From Amoebophrya sp. AT5.2 (Eukaryota > Sar > Dinophyceae > Syndiniales > Amoebophryaceae): DNA of 25,814 nt. The DNA is taken from the NCBI GenBank assembly GCA_005223375.1, contig RXOD01004222.1, positions 1 through 25,814 of the forward strand, in the 5' to 3' direction. The notes beneath the pieces were generated by a model. The model had not been told where the DNA came from and did not search any database. It saw nothing but the letters and a program-made list of their open reading frames with translations. How positions within the stretch are numbered: the stretch's first letter is position 1; the number at the start of each line of letters is the position of its first letter. Positions 18,384-25,814 of the stretch are shown one piece after another. The position numbers were made by a program, and so were the translations under genes.

Positions 18384-19886
18384 TCAGCGGCGGCTCCGTT
18401 TGTTCCCCTTGCGCGCCTGGTTTTTCCCGCGCAGGGCCTCTGCCTTGCGTTTTTTCCCCCCTCCCGCCCCGTTCCCCCCCTTTTGAATGTGGTGCTTTCT
18501 CACGTTCTTCATTTTCCCCGGGGCAGCCGGCTGCTCCGAGGCCCGCGCCTTCGGCTCGAAGCTCGGTTTCCCCCTGTTTCCCGCCCGCTCCTGCGCCAAC
18601 CTCTTCTTGCGGTCCTTTTTCGACTGTCGCCGACGCTGCCGCTTCGACAGAATGGACGCGCCGGTTGCGGTCGTGGGGTCCCGCTCCTCTTCTTGTTCCA
18701 CCGCAGTCGTCAGAGGACCCTCCGCCACCGCGGATGAAGCAGCTCCTATCACCGCAGCGCCAGCCCCAGCCCCTAGTACCCCTCCGGCGCCAGCCCCCTG
18801 TACCAACCCCGCGTCGCCCTCTTGATTCTCCGCACCTCCGTCGTCGGCACTCGCGAAATCTTCCCCGTCCGTACTAGCTCCGTCTTCTTCATCCGGGCAA
18901 CTCCCCGCGGGCGACGAGTTGCCGCTCATTTCGTCGTCCACCTCTTCGTCCTCATCGTCGTCCTCGGGGAAGAGTTCGTAGTACTTTTCGCGGAGTCCTT
19001 CCTGCTCTTCCTCGGTGTAGTCGTCCTCGAGGAACAGCCTGGTCCGCTGCCGGCGCCGCTCTTGCTGCAGCTTGCCGATCGCCTCCCGTTGCGCCAAAAT
19101 GTCGCGGAACAGCGCGAAGTCCGTCAGCGTGCGTTCGACACGTCCTCCCGCAGCCGCCTCGATCACAAGCAGCTGGCGTACCTCCAGCTCGCTCGCGACG
19201 TTTTTCAGGTCCTTCGCCAGGTCCACCGTTTCCACCTGCGCGTTGGGCATCTTCCCCGACCTCGCCAACTCCTGCACTTTGCCGTAGATAGCCTCCCCCA
19301 AAGCGGTCACAGTCGCGAACTCGCTTTGGCCGACGAGCTTCTGCTCAATGTCTTTCTTCGCGGTTGCCACGGCCTGAAGCATTTTCTTGACCGGGGGTAG
19401 CATGCGACTTTTGATGGCGTGTTCGAAACGCAGCTCCCGTTCCTTCGCGACCGCGAGGCGCTGTTTTTCCTCTGCCTCCTCGTCCTTCCCCATCAGCCAC
19501 TGGAAGAAGCCACGAGTCTGCGGCCTCTCCTGCACGGAAGCTGCGACCACTCTGCCTGCGGGAGCTGCAGCGGACGAAGCCGAGAAGGAACCGGCACCTT
19601 CCTGCTCGTCTCCAGACGCAGTAGGAGTCATGTTACTTTCTCCCAGCGTCGCCATGACGTCAAAGCAGCTCTGATAAAACGCGTGATCCTCGGCGAGGAG
19701 CGCCAGTTGCTTCGCGACGAACAACTGCTGGGGGCGCGACAGGAGGGGGGGAAAGCTCGGGGCGGTATCCGTGTCCCCACTAGTTGCAGGAGGAAGGTGC
19801 CAGGTTTGACTGTCGACCGCCACCGCACCCCGGGACAAGAACTGGAGCGCAGCGGCGGAAGCGAACGCGGTACTAAGCAGCTTCAT
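18384..19886 (-). CDS. 500-aa secretory-type protein with acidic middle and Lys/Arg-rich tail
   Basis: A single frame runs from ATG 19886 to the stop at 18384-18386. The N-terminus (MKLLSTAFASAAALQFLSRG then AVAVDS) looks like a cleavable signal peptide. Residues ~60-280 are predicted helical and charged, with conserved-looking blocks (LFVAKQLALLAEDHAFYQSC; AIGKLQQERRRQRTRLFLED). An acidic block follows (LFPEDDDEDEEVDDEM), then Gly/Ala-rich low complexity (GAGAGGVLGAGAGAAVIG). The last ~100 residues are very basic (SKRQRRRQSKKDRKKR; HHIQKGGNGAGGGKKRK; ARKGNKRSRR). The basic tail resembles nucleolar or nuclear-localisation sequence, odd in a protein with a signal peptide. No family recognised. 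An effector exported from a parasite is conceivable; equally the leader could be a mitochondrial or ER signal. Confidence 0.8.
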   Translation of the reverse strand: MKLLSTAFASAAALQFLSRGAVAVDSQTWHLPPATSGDTDTAPSFPPLLSRPQQLFVAKQLALLAEDHAFYQSCFDVMATLGESNMTPTASGDEQEGAGSFSASSAAAPAGRVVAASVQERPQTRGFFQWLMGKDEEAEEKQRLAVAKERELRFEHAIKSRMLPPVKKMLQAVATAKKDIEQKLVGQSEFATVTALGEAIYGKVQELARSGKMPNAQVETVDLAKDLKNVASELEVRQLLVIEAAAGGRVERTLTDFALFRDILAQREAIGKLQQERRRQRTRLFLEDDYTEEEQEGLREKYYELFPEDDDEDEEVDDEMSGNSSPAGSCPDEEDGASTDGEDFASADDGGAENQEGDAGLVQGAGAGGVLGAGAGAAVIGAASSAVAEGPLTTAVEQEEERDPTTATGASILSKRQRRRQSKKDRKKRLAQERAGNRGKPSFEPKARASEQPAAPGKMKNVRKHHIQKGGNGAGGGKKRKAEALRGKNQARKGNKRSRR

Positions 19887-19976
19887 CAGGACAGGGTCTT
19901 GCGACGATTCATAAAACTTTGGAACACGAGAACCAGTTTGTCTTTGTTACCTACTCAAGTATTCTTTCAGAGAAAA

Positions 19977-20554
19977 TCAGTGTCGGTGAAAACCAGTGTC
20001 TGTATCAGTAAAACAAAGGGGAGTCGTTATTTCGACCAAGAATCCCTGCGCCAGCCTTCGTCCTCCACCTCCGACAGAAAAATTAATAATGCGTTTTTGA
20101 TTGAAGCTGGTGGGGCCGTTCTCGTTCTGGTCCCACTTCGGGTCGTTTCCCTGATAGACATGGAGGTCGTTCTTCATGAAGATAGATCTAGCAATTTTCT
20201 TGTCACGTCGGATCATTGCACTGACACGGATTAACACATAGTAGAGGTCACTGTCGCTGTCAGATTGGTCTTCGCAACAACCCGGTAGAGGATGACTTCA
20301 ACTGCAACCAAGACCAGTGCAACAGCAGGATACTTATTCCATTGTCCGCTTTCGCGTTTCAATGCGCGTCGGAAGGCAAATTTCGAAAATTTCGAACATC
20401 GGTTCGTCGCTACTAGCAGCACAGCTGGGCTACGACTACTTCATCGGCCGAGTGATGGCGATGAAATTTCTTGTTCCTTCTTTTTGTGGTCCACTAAATG
20501 CATGTCGGTTGAGTCGGTTATTTCGAAGATCGGTTTGTTCTTCGATATGAGCAT
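19977..20554 (-). pseudogene. Disrupted or oddly spliced membrane-protein gene
   Basis: ATG 20554 opens MLISKNKPIFEITDSTDMHL, then VDHKKKEQEISSPSLGR and an in-frame TGA at about 20441-20443. The same frame then continues open to 20231 with a membrane-span-like stretch (KYPAVALVLVAVEVILYRVV). Overlapping its end, the next frame carries clear coding character (DLYYVLIRVSAMIRRDKKIA; SIFMKNDLHVYQGNDPKWDQ) down to a stop at 19977. No GT-AG intron I tried joins all three pieces. Options: very unusual introns, a decayed gene, or sequence errors. The start lies 4 bp after the AK6 stop codon on the same strand. Family unknown. Confidence 0.4.
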
Positions 20555-20558
20555 CTGG

Positions 20559-21407
20559 TCACGCGCCTCCTAAAAGTCCAGCTCCAGCTCCTCCGGCGAG
20601 CGAAGCCGACTGGCGATCGATCACTGCTTGGATGAGCGCGGTTGCCTTTTCCAGGTTCTGTTCCATTTGCTCCACGCTGTTGTTTTCCAGCTCGACCACG
20701 CCGCTCACGTTCCACCAGTGGTCGAGCTTGAAAACATCAGCCTTCTCCTCGTCTGAGCTGAAGGAGCAGTCCGACATCGATTGGTCATGATCATCTCCGT
20801 CATCTCTTGGATCGATTCCGGATCCTCGATTGGAGGAAAAGGTCTCCTCCGCCTCCTCCAACACGACCTGGAAGATCTCCGCCTCGATGTTTTCGCGGAT
20901 CTTCTCCTGGGAATACCCGCGGCCTTCCAACCGGGTGGCCAACTGCTCGGTCGAGGCGCGGAGGACGATCGGAAGCAGGTTGGGCTTAGATCCTCCCTTC
21001 CTGCGAGATTCCTCCTTCGATGTTTCAACCAAATCGACGAAGCAGCACGAGTGGAAATCGATCACAAAGATCTTGCTGGACGAGGTGGAGGTGGACGCTA
21101 CTTGTTGAAAATGATCTTCCTGGAGGTTCTCAGCATCATCGCGGAAAAGGACCTCCGAGAGGTGGTCGGCGACCTTCTCCTCGTCAAAAACGGAGCAATT
21201 CCTACCCCGGTCAAACTCGCCGGTGGTGAGTTGAAACTGCTCCACCAAGCGGGAAATTTCGAGGTGCTGCGCGCCGGGAAATTTCGCCGCCAGCTCCTTC
21301 GAAAAACTGGTCTTGCCGACGCCGGGGGTGCCGCAAACGAACACGACCGTCGGTGGTGCTCTGAGGTCACTCGATCTGGACGAGGTTACCCGGGAGGAAG
21401 ACGACAT
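20559..21407 (-). CDS. AK6: Adenylate kinase 6 (Fap7/hCINAP family)
   Basis: 282 aa, single exon, ATG 21407. The P-loop is GTPGVGKT at residues 26-33, followed by SFSKELAAKFPGAQHLEISR. The family's substrate-side motif appears as VIDFHSC (usually DYHG). The LID region RLEGRGYSQEKIRENIEAEI matches AK6 closely (ETRGY…KI..NI..EIFQV). AK6 converts ATP+AMP to 2 ADP in vitro and acts in the nucleus and cytoplasm in 18S rRNA/40S maturation with Rps14. At ~172 aa in animals, the family is shorter. The extra length is an N-terminal Ser-rich leader, a Ser/Thr insert before the second motif, an acidic insert (about residues 190-230: DPRDDGDDHDQSMSDCSFSS) and a Gly/Ala-rich tail (SLAGGAGAGLLGGA). Confidence 0.9.
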   Translation of the reverse strand: MSSSSRVTSSRSSDLRAPPTVVFVCGTPGVGKTSFSKELAAKFPGAQHLEISRLVEQFQLTTGEFDRGRNCSVFDEEKVADHLSEVLFRDDAENLQEDHFQQVASTSTSSSKIFVIDFHSCCFVDLVETSKEESRRKGGSKPNLLPIVLRASTEQLATRLEGRGYSQEKIRENIEAEIFQVVLEEAEETFSSNRGSGIDPRDDGDDHDQSMSDCSFSSDEEKADVFKLDHWWNVSGVVELENNSVEQMEQNLEKATALIQAVIDRQSASLAGGAGAGLLGGA

Positions 21408-21610
21408 TCTTGCCTATCGATCCGGGCCGATTCGATAACAGGGCTGTCGGTCGATCAAATACAGAAGTGAAAGTGATGGACTTTTGCGAAAGCGAAAGTT
21501 ACTTTCGGCACTGACTTCTAGCTGGGAGGACAAGTGCTTACATAGATCGCAAGCGAACCACATGACGAAATTCCGCGCACCAAATGCGAATACTACGACA
21601 AAATATTTTA

Positions 21611-21853
21611 TCACAAGTACATGCGCCGAAGGTAATTTGTGAACGGATCACGAACGATCTTCCTGTGACTGAGGGATCTTCGCAGAGCGTCGTCGGATCT
21701 ACTTGGTAAAAATTCTTGCCACAGCTGCACGAGGTTTTCCAGGTTGCGGTTGAACATGTGGACGGTTAATTTCAAGATCGTTCTTTCCTCCGTGCCTTCG
21801 ATGAAAATTGGTGTAGCCGCTTGGAGAATAAAGTGCTCCCTCCATGTCGACAT
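21611..21853 (-). CDS. Small hypothetical protein
   Basis: An 80-aa ORF from ATG 21853 (MSTWREHFILQAATPIFIEG …) to TGA 21611-21613. Composition is balanced (mixed Leu, Arg, Asn, Glu; RTILKLTVHMFNRNLENLVQ; LWQEFLPSRSDDALRRSLSH) and lacks the Ser/Arg/Pro bias of the shadow ORFs. The frame stays open upstream of the ATG for about 25 codons. Another open frame (KNPDSLLKERQILAARMQER) overlaps its start, so an upstream exon is possible. No family recognised. It lies between AK6 and the DOT1-like gene, all on the minus strand. Confidence 0.38.
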   Translation of the reverse strand: MSTWREHFILQAATPIFIEGTEERTILKLTVHMFNRNLENLVQLWQEFLPSRSDDALRRSLSHRKIVRDPFTNYLRRMYL

Positions 21854-22231
21854 CTTTCCTGCATTCTCGCGGCAAGGATTTGCCGCTCTTTCAGCAGCGA
21901 GTCTGGATTTTTGGCCTCAGAGGCGGGACTGAGAGCGGTACGATGAAAGTAGATGATGTACACCTAGGTAGTGTAGCCTAGTAGGCAGTAGCTTCTTATT
22001 TTTGTCGGTCTGCGTCTTTAAATTTGTTTCCAGCAAAATCATGGTCCGTCCCGATCGTCGTTCCTGTTCCAACTCTTTCTTTTCATCCGCTTCTTCTGTT
22101 TATCTTCAGCGCCGGTCCTTCATAAAATCGTGTCCTCTTGCGAAGCGTGGATGCCGATGCGTGGCTTCTTGTTCTCGTTCTCTATGTTGACGCTCTTCTC
22201 GTACCGACGTTCTTTTCGTACCGACGTTCTT
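21854..22231. other. Spacer with a 17-bp tandem repeat
   Basis: No gene seen. The 17-bp unit TCGTACCGACGTTCTTT occurs twice without spacer at 22199-22215 and 22216-22232, ending at the stop codon of the DOT1-like gene (22232-22234). Confidence 0.6.
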
Positions 22232-23925
22232 TTAGTCTTTGGTCTTCGCCTTGTTCACCGGCCGCTCCGTGCGCGACCCGCCGGCGCGCGCGCGCATGTA
22301 TCTCGGGACGATTTTTGCCAACAAATTCCCTCCCTTCGGCTTGATGGTACCGGTGGTAGTCGTCAGCTGCAGCAGGTTCACTCTGCTCCAGGCTGGCGAT
22401 CCAACCCCCGCGCCGTCCGACTCCGACTCCACCGCGCCATCCTTACCCCCACTAACAACCTCCAGCGGCCTCTCGCCCACAACTGCCAACGCAGGGGTCG
22501 AGGAATTCATTCTTCCAGGAGAATTATCTCCCACCAGAGCGGTTGCAGTAGTTGTACAACTGAGCGCTTCTTTGGACGCCGGCAGCGACCGCCGCCCTAC
22601 GGCCACACGCGGCGGCAGTGCCGGCCACCCTCCTCCCTGCCGGCCACAAGTACCTGCCGCAGCGAGCATCAAGCTGCTGTTAACGTGCTGGGCGTTGACC
22701 ATGACGTTCGCCATCCCCGTTGGAATCCGCACGGCGGGCGGCAGGACGTCGTACACGTGCCAGGAGGAGATCCGCGCCCACGTGCACTCAACGTGGACGC
22801 AGGTTTTTAGCTTCAGCCGCGCGTGGTGCGCGGGACGGACGGTTATTAACCTGCGAAATTTCGCACACTTGAACAACTTCTCCAGCGTCTTCTTCTGAAT
22901 CCCGCCGTCCATAAGCAGGTTGGAGAGCAGAAGTATGGAGAGAAACGACCAGCTGGAGAGTGGCTTTCTTACTGCATTGGCATTGGGCGACAGGATCGCG
23001 ATGAACCTCGTCCATGGGGCGCGAAGAGAAGTGAGTCTCCTGGGATGGAACCATATAGAAAGAGGCCCCATCGACTCGAGGGGGGGGGGAGGAAGCAGAA
23101 CCGCAAGGCCTAGGACGACCACTCCTAGCCTAAGGACGTCGTCCAAGGCCTAGTACGACGACCACTTATCATAAGGCAGCTTCCAAAGGACAAAAATAAG
23201 AGACACTGCCTCTGCCGAATTTCAAGAATATAACCTCGATTTAGTACGCCAATGAGCTTCTTCCCTACAACTCATGACTGGTGTGGATCGATGTAAACAT
23301 GATCGGCAGTGTCTCTTTTCGACGCCAACGAAGACAGCAGAAATTCTTCAGGAATCGAGAACGTAGCTCGAGCTCCCACTTACCAATTCAATCACTTACA
23401 CTTACCAGCTGGCCCCACCATAACAACCACGCTCGCGTCGCAGTAGCGCTCGACCGAGATGTCCCGGCAGTGGAAAGAGAGGTCCATGACCTCATGTGGA
23501 CCACCAGCTTGAAGATCTTGACGCTCGCCCTGATTTCCCCCCAGACTTTGATTTTTTTCCCCAAGACTCCCCAGCTTTTTGAGGCGGTTCAGCGCCATGA
23601 GCGCGAGCTCGTGGCGGCGCTCGCCGATTTCGAGTCCCTTGGATGGCACCAGACCCCCAGAGCGCAGGTACACGTACATCGGAAGCTTGCCCACGCCGCT
23701 GCCCAAGTCGTAGAAGGTGTCTAGACCCGGCTGCAAATCGAGGTGCTGGTACACCTTTTTCATCCCGTTTGCTGTGACCTCGCCGTACTGCAGGTTGCCG
23801 GAGTCGATCCAGCCGCAGTGCTCCCCGCACCGGTCGAAAACGAAGCCGGAAATCTCGTGCCGCCCCCCCTCCCCCGTCGCGTAGGCGCGGTCCAGAAGCG
23901 ATACCGCCTCCTCGTGCGACGACAT
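22232..23925 (-). CDS. DOT1-like SAM-dependent methyltransferase, split by an intron
   Basis: Exon 1 runs from ATG 23925 (MSSHEEAVSLLDRAYATGEG) to about 23430. Exon 2 starts near 22970 and ends at 22232. Motifs in exon 1: LQYGEVTANGMKKVY (YGE element, residue ~47), FYDLGSGVGKL (SAM-binding loop, ~71-81), GLEIGERR (acidic ribose-binding position, ~98) and …ISVERYCDASVVVM. Exon 2 opens with LLLSNLLMDGGIQKKTLEKL, the expected next strand (S-N-L) of DOT1-type enzymes, then …FRRLITVRPA… and a low-complexity, Ala/Gly-rich C-terminus. DOT1 methylates H3K79; protist relatives may have other substrates. The splice junction is unresolved: two GGTAAGTG donors sit 21 bp apart after exon 1, yet GT-AG choices either shift frame or insert residues. 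Start could be further upstream. Confidence 0.68.
23105..23166. repeat. Short direct repeat in the DOT1-like intron region
   Basis: AAGGCCTAGGACGACCACT (23105-23123) recurs as AAGGCCTAGTACGACGACCACT (23145-23166). A run of ten G lies just upstream (23080-23089). Confidence 0.75.
23198..23317. repeat. 13-bp inverted repeat in the DOT1-like intron
   Basis: AAGAGACACTGCC (23198-23210) and its reverse complement GGCAGTGTCTCTT (23305-23317) enclose about 94 bp, a size and shape resembling a tiny terminal-inverted-repeat element or an intron-internal stem. Confidence 0.75.
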
Positions 23926-23941
23926 CTGTTCGTTCGGGGCT

Positions 23942-24139
23942 ATGAATGCGCGACGTAAAACTAAAAGTGCACCTCGATTCGCTATCAAGTTCCAGAGATG
24001 CACTGACTTGTACTACGGGAAGTTCCACTCGAAGAAAGGGCAGTTCCACTTTTCGCGGCTTCGAAGGGGTCTATCCGGGCTTTACTTAATTGGGCTAAGT
24101 AAATACTCCATGCATAGGATCTCTTCCCAACCTGCATAG
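23942..24139 (+). CDS. Possible small basic protein, divergent from the DOT1-like gene
   Basis: A 65-aa ATG ORF (MNARRKTKSAPRFAIKFQRC…) starts 16 bp from the ATG chosen for the DOT1-like gene on the other strand. It is Lys/Arg-rich like a ribosomal or mitochondrial import protein, but I see no family signature. It may equally be chance in the 5' region of the neighbour. An 8-bp hairpin, TTTACTTA (24081-24088)/TAAGTAAA (24096-24103), falls inside it. Confidence 0.22.
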   Translation: MNARRKTKSAPRFAIKFQRCTDLYYGKFHSKKGQFHFSRLRRGLSGLYLIGLSKYSMHRISSQPA

Positions 24140-24248
24140 CTGAAAAAATGTGCGGTCTCGTTTAGCAGCATCACCATCGGACATCGGCAGAAAACTGCAA
24201 TCGGTACTGAAAACTGAACAACAACGAACCTATTGGCACCATCACGGC

Positions 24249-24428
24249 GACGACGACGACGATGCTGGCACCACGTCCGACAGAAAAGATGGCACCGCAT
24301 AGCTGCCGACCACGGTGCCGACCACGTCGTAGCTACATAGCTAAAAGATTCTCGCATCGATCACCACGACCGGACGAAGACCGAAGTAGACCACGAGCAA
24401 TTCATTACAATAAGGATGACGATGGACA
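24249..24428 (+). repeat. Dispersed duplication, copy A
   Basis: This shares blocks with 24596-24773: an almost identical 45-bp block around GATGCTGGCACCACGTCC and ACAGAAAAGATGGCACCG, then ATTCTCGCATCGAT, CCGGACGAAGACCGA, GACCACGAGCAA and AAGGATGACGAT. In copy A the reading frame shared with copy B (DDDAGTTSDRKDGT) ends in a stop right after the block. Between blocks it holds about 45 extra bases bounded by CATAGCT on both sides (24298-24304 and 24336-24342). Confidence 0.8.
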
Positions 24429-24574
24429 ATGGCATTCTTACTTTTTCTGCATGGGAACAACCTCTTCACGAGCGCCGCGTTCTTGTTGCATGCTGGCCGT
24501 CGCTTTGTTCTGCTTGCTCTGTGGCTGAAAGCAGCACCACCTGACAACGTCTTCGAGACAAAACACAACACAAA

Positions 24575-24835
24575 ATGTTAGACGGAATACAAGAGAACGA
24601 CGACGATGCTGGCACTACGTCCGACAGAAAAGATGGCACCGAGGATATTCTCGCATCGATAACCACTGCGAGGCCGCTATCCAAAGCCACTTCACGAAGA
24701 ACCACATTGATTTACAAACATACGATACCGGACGAAGACCGAGGACCACGAGCAAGTACAACAAGGATGACGATCAATGCGGTGGAGCTGCAACGCTTAT
24801 CCTCGGCGAAGGTCAATCAATTTGATTTTTTATGA
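24575..24835 (+). CDS. Hypothetical protein over duplication copy B
   Basis: An 86-aa ORF from ATG 24575 (MLDGIQENDDDAGTTSDRKD, then GTEDILASITTARPLSK…) to TGA 24833-24835. The first ~30 residues are acidic and read plausibly as protein. In copy A the corresponding frame is open upstream for about 50 codons (…DIGRKLQSVLKTEQQRTYW…) and then stops. The third-position C/T difference inside the shared block (ACC/ACT, both Thr) is compatible with past coding use. The rest is Thr/Arg-rich and unconvincing. It may be a gene fragment or a decayed duplicate. Confidence 0.28.
   Translation: MLDGIQENDDDAGTTSDRKDGTEDILASITTARPLSKATSRRTTLIYKHTIPDEDRGPRASTTRMTINAVELQRLSSAKVNQFDFL
24596..24773 (+). repeat. 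Dispersed duplication, copy B
   Basis: This is the partner of 24249-24428, about 347 bp downstream in the same orientation. It lacks the CATAGCT-flanked insert and instead has about 65 extra bases between the ATTCTCGCATCGAT and CCGGACGAAGACCGA blocks. It lies inside a + ORF. Confidence 0.8.
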
Positions 24836-25451
24836 TTCCTGGTTGGTTGGTTGGTTTTCAGAACGCAATTTTAGGGTGGATTTAAACTTTATGTTAGGGG
24901 TTGGGCCCACCTCTCGCCCACCTCCTCCGCCACCCCTAACTCGCTTAAGATCTCCCGTATGCGTTTTGCCAGGATTTGCAGATAGCCGGCGCACTATTGG
25001 CTGCACGTCATCATTTTTTATGATTCCTCACGCAAAAGTGTGCCTCTCGCTGAGTCTTCGGGGTCGGCGCGAAACCTCCTGGTCCTGAACTCGGCACACT
25101 ACTAGTTTGAGGCGTGGAGCTTCTACGCGACCCCGACTACTGCCTGCGACGCGTACTCCGGCGCGGGGTCCTGTCCATCATCCTTCTCTTCCTTCCGTGG
25201 CCGCACTGCTTGAGATGATCGAAGGACGAGTGGTCGCTTCTACCGCTCGTCTTCTCCGGAAGACAGTCTCCGCACGACCCTTCGTCCCAGTCGGTTCCGC
25301 TTCGCCATGCTCGGTGTAGATGTTCTTGAATGCTCGGTCTATATAGGTAGTCTGCTCGTGTAGGTATAATTTAGAAGCACAACGAACAGCTTCATAGGTT
25401 CAACATACATTCATTCCTTTAAATTGGATGCCACTTTTCTCGCGTCTTGGT
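24836..25451. other. Spacer with small repeats and weak ORFs
   Basis: Contains a (TTGG) microsatellite-like stretch at about 24840-24857, a 16-bp direct repeat ATTTTTTATGATTCCT (24825-24840 and 25013-25028), and an 8-bp inverted pair GTTAGGGG (24893-24900)/CCCCTAAC (24933-24940). On the minus strand, ATG 25308 opens a basic ORF (MAKRNRLGRRVVRRLSSGED…). It meets TAG at 25240-25242 and stays open afterwards in the same frame to 25123. No firm gene. Confidence 0.4.
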
Positions 25452-25814
25452 TTACTTCTCTCGCGTCCCAGTCATAGACCTGGGGCCCGATCTTAGTCGT
25501 GTTTCCGGAAAAAAAAACGTCACGGGGGTCCGACTCTTCTCGCGTCTCAAAGCGTGAGGACATGCAGGGAAGACCAGCACACACAGCGCAACCAACAGGA
25601 ACCCCACCAAATTCGCATCGAAATCCATCGAATTCACCCCCATCGAATTCAGCCCCATCGAATGCAACCCCATCGAATTCAGCCCCATCGACTTCAGCCC
25701 CACCGGCGCGAGGGCAGCAGAGGGCGAAGAGCGAGCGAGAGAAGCGCGGAAAAAAGCTGAACCCCTGGCCTGAGCTTGGACGAAAAGAGTTAGCGGATGC
25801 AAGATTCGCGGCAT
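25452..25814 (-). CDS. ORF with pentapeptide repeat and membrane span, at window edge
   Basis: 120 aa from an ATG at the very last bases (25814) to a stop at 25452; it may extend beyond the window. Order: mixed N-terminus (MPRILHPLTLFVQAQARGSA), five tandem pentapeptides of the LNSMG type (25622-25702), a hydrophobic span (NLVGFLLVALCVLVFPACPH) and a basic tail. The single membrane span gives some support for real coding; the repeats could be a simple minisatellite read in frame, since the opposite strand is also open there (HRIQP repeats). No family recognised. Confidence 0.35.
   Translation of the reverse strand: MPRILHPLTLFVQAQARGSAFFRASLARSSPSAALAPVGLKSMGLNSMGLHSMGLNSMGVNSMDFDANLVGFLLVALCVLVFPACPHALRREKSRTPVTFFFPETRLRSGPRSMTGTREK
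25622..25702. repeat. 15-bp tandem repeat
   Basis: About five units of CCCCATCGAATTCAG-like sequence, most carrying an EcoRI-type GAATTC. Variants differ by one or two bases. The 15-bp length keeps frame on both strands. Confidence 0.92.

Noticed and set aside
23392..24003. Earlier start of the DOT1-like protein at 24003
   Set aside because: That codon is GTG, and the preceding residues (NLIANRGALLVLRRAF) may be intron or UTR; ATG 23925 is the first in-frame ATG.
1..25814. tRNA, rRNA, CRISPR array or dinoflagellate spliced-leader relic
   Set aside because: I looked for T-loop-like GTTCRA boxes, regular spaced repeats and the TTTGGCTCAAG end of the leader; none was found. A dedicated scan (tRNAscan, Infernal) was not possible.

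Overview
The window looks like nuclear DNA of a gene-dense, flagellated protist. Genes lie on both strands, several are split by short introns (64 to about 590 bp), and exons are GC-rich while introns and spacers are richer in A+T. The identifiable families are eukaryotic: a polycystin-2 (PKD2) channel, a TEX9-like coiled-coil protein, adenylate kinase 6, a DOT1-like methyltransferase and DUF4116 repeat proteins. Together with introns that seem to break the GT-AG rule and carry repeats at their ends, this resembles an alveolate, possibly a parasitic dinoflagellate of the Amoebophrya/Syndiniales type. That assignment is inference; no rRNA or spliced-leader gene is present to test it.

Layout. 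1-858: no firm gene. 859-2686 (+): multi-pass membrane protein. 3254-3673 (+): small protein with a C-terminal membrane segment. 4047-4559 (+): two-exon small acidic/basic protein. 4932-9495 (-): PKD2-like channel, eight exons rebuilt here, all in phase, 740 aa. 10272-10949 (+): unknown protein behind a repeated stem-loop. 11525-12676 (-) and 13139-14551 (-): two DUF4116 proteins, the first rebuilt as three exons. 14783-14908 (+): 41-aa membrane microprotein. 15234-17382 (-): TEX9-like, five exons, 389 aa. 17611-18094 (-): 108-aa single-pass membrane protein in three short exons. 18384-19886 (-): 500-aa secreted-type protein with a basic tail. 19977-20554 (-): disrupted membrane-protein gene starting 4 bp after the AK6 stop. 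20559-21407 (-): AK6. 21611-21853 (-): small ORF. 22232-23925 (-): DOT1-like methyltransferase. 24000-25450: duplicated, mostly non-coding segment. 25452-25814 (-): ORF with a five-fold pentapeptide repeat, reaching the window edge.

Function. PKD2 and TEX9 both point to a cilium or flagellum; AK6 is a ribosome-assembly/nuclear factor; the DOT1-like enzyme suggests protein (histone) methylation. I see no operon-like pathway linking the genes. The most unusual signals are at RNA level. Two PKD2 introns appear to share non-canonical ends (TTAAGG at 5', TGTAATCCTG at 3'). Long perfect or near-perfect hairpins place splice junctions in their loops. A 35-bp stem-loop occurs twice, with changes that keep the fold.

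Exon joins were worked out by hand from reading frame, splice signals and family alignment from memory. No transcript or database evidence was available.
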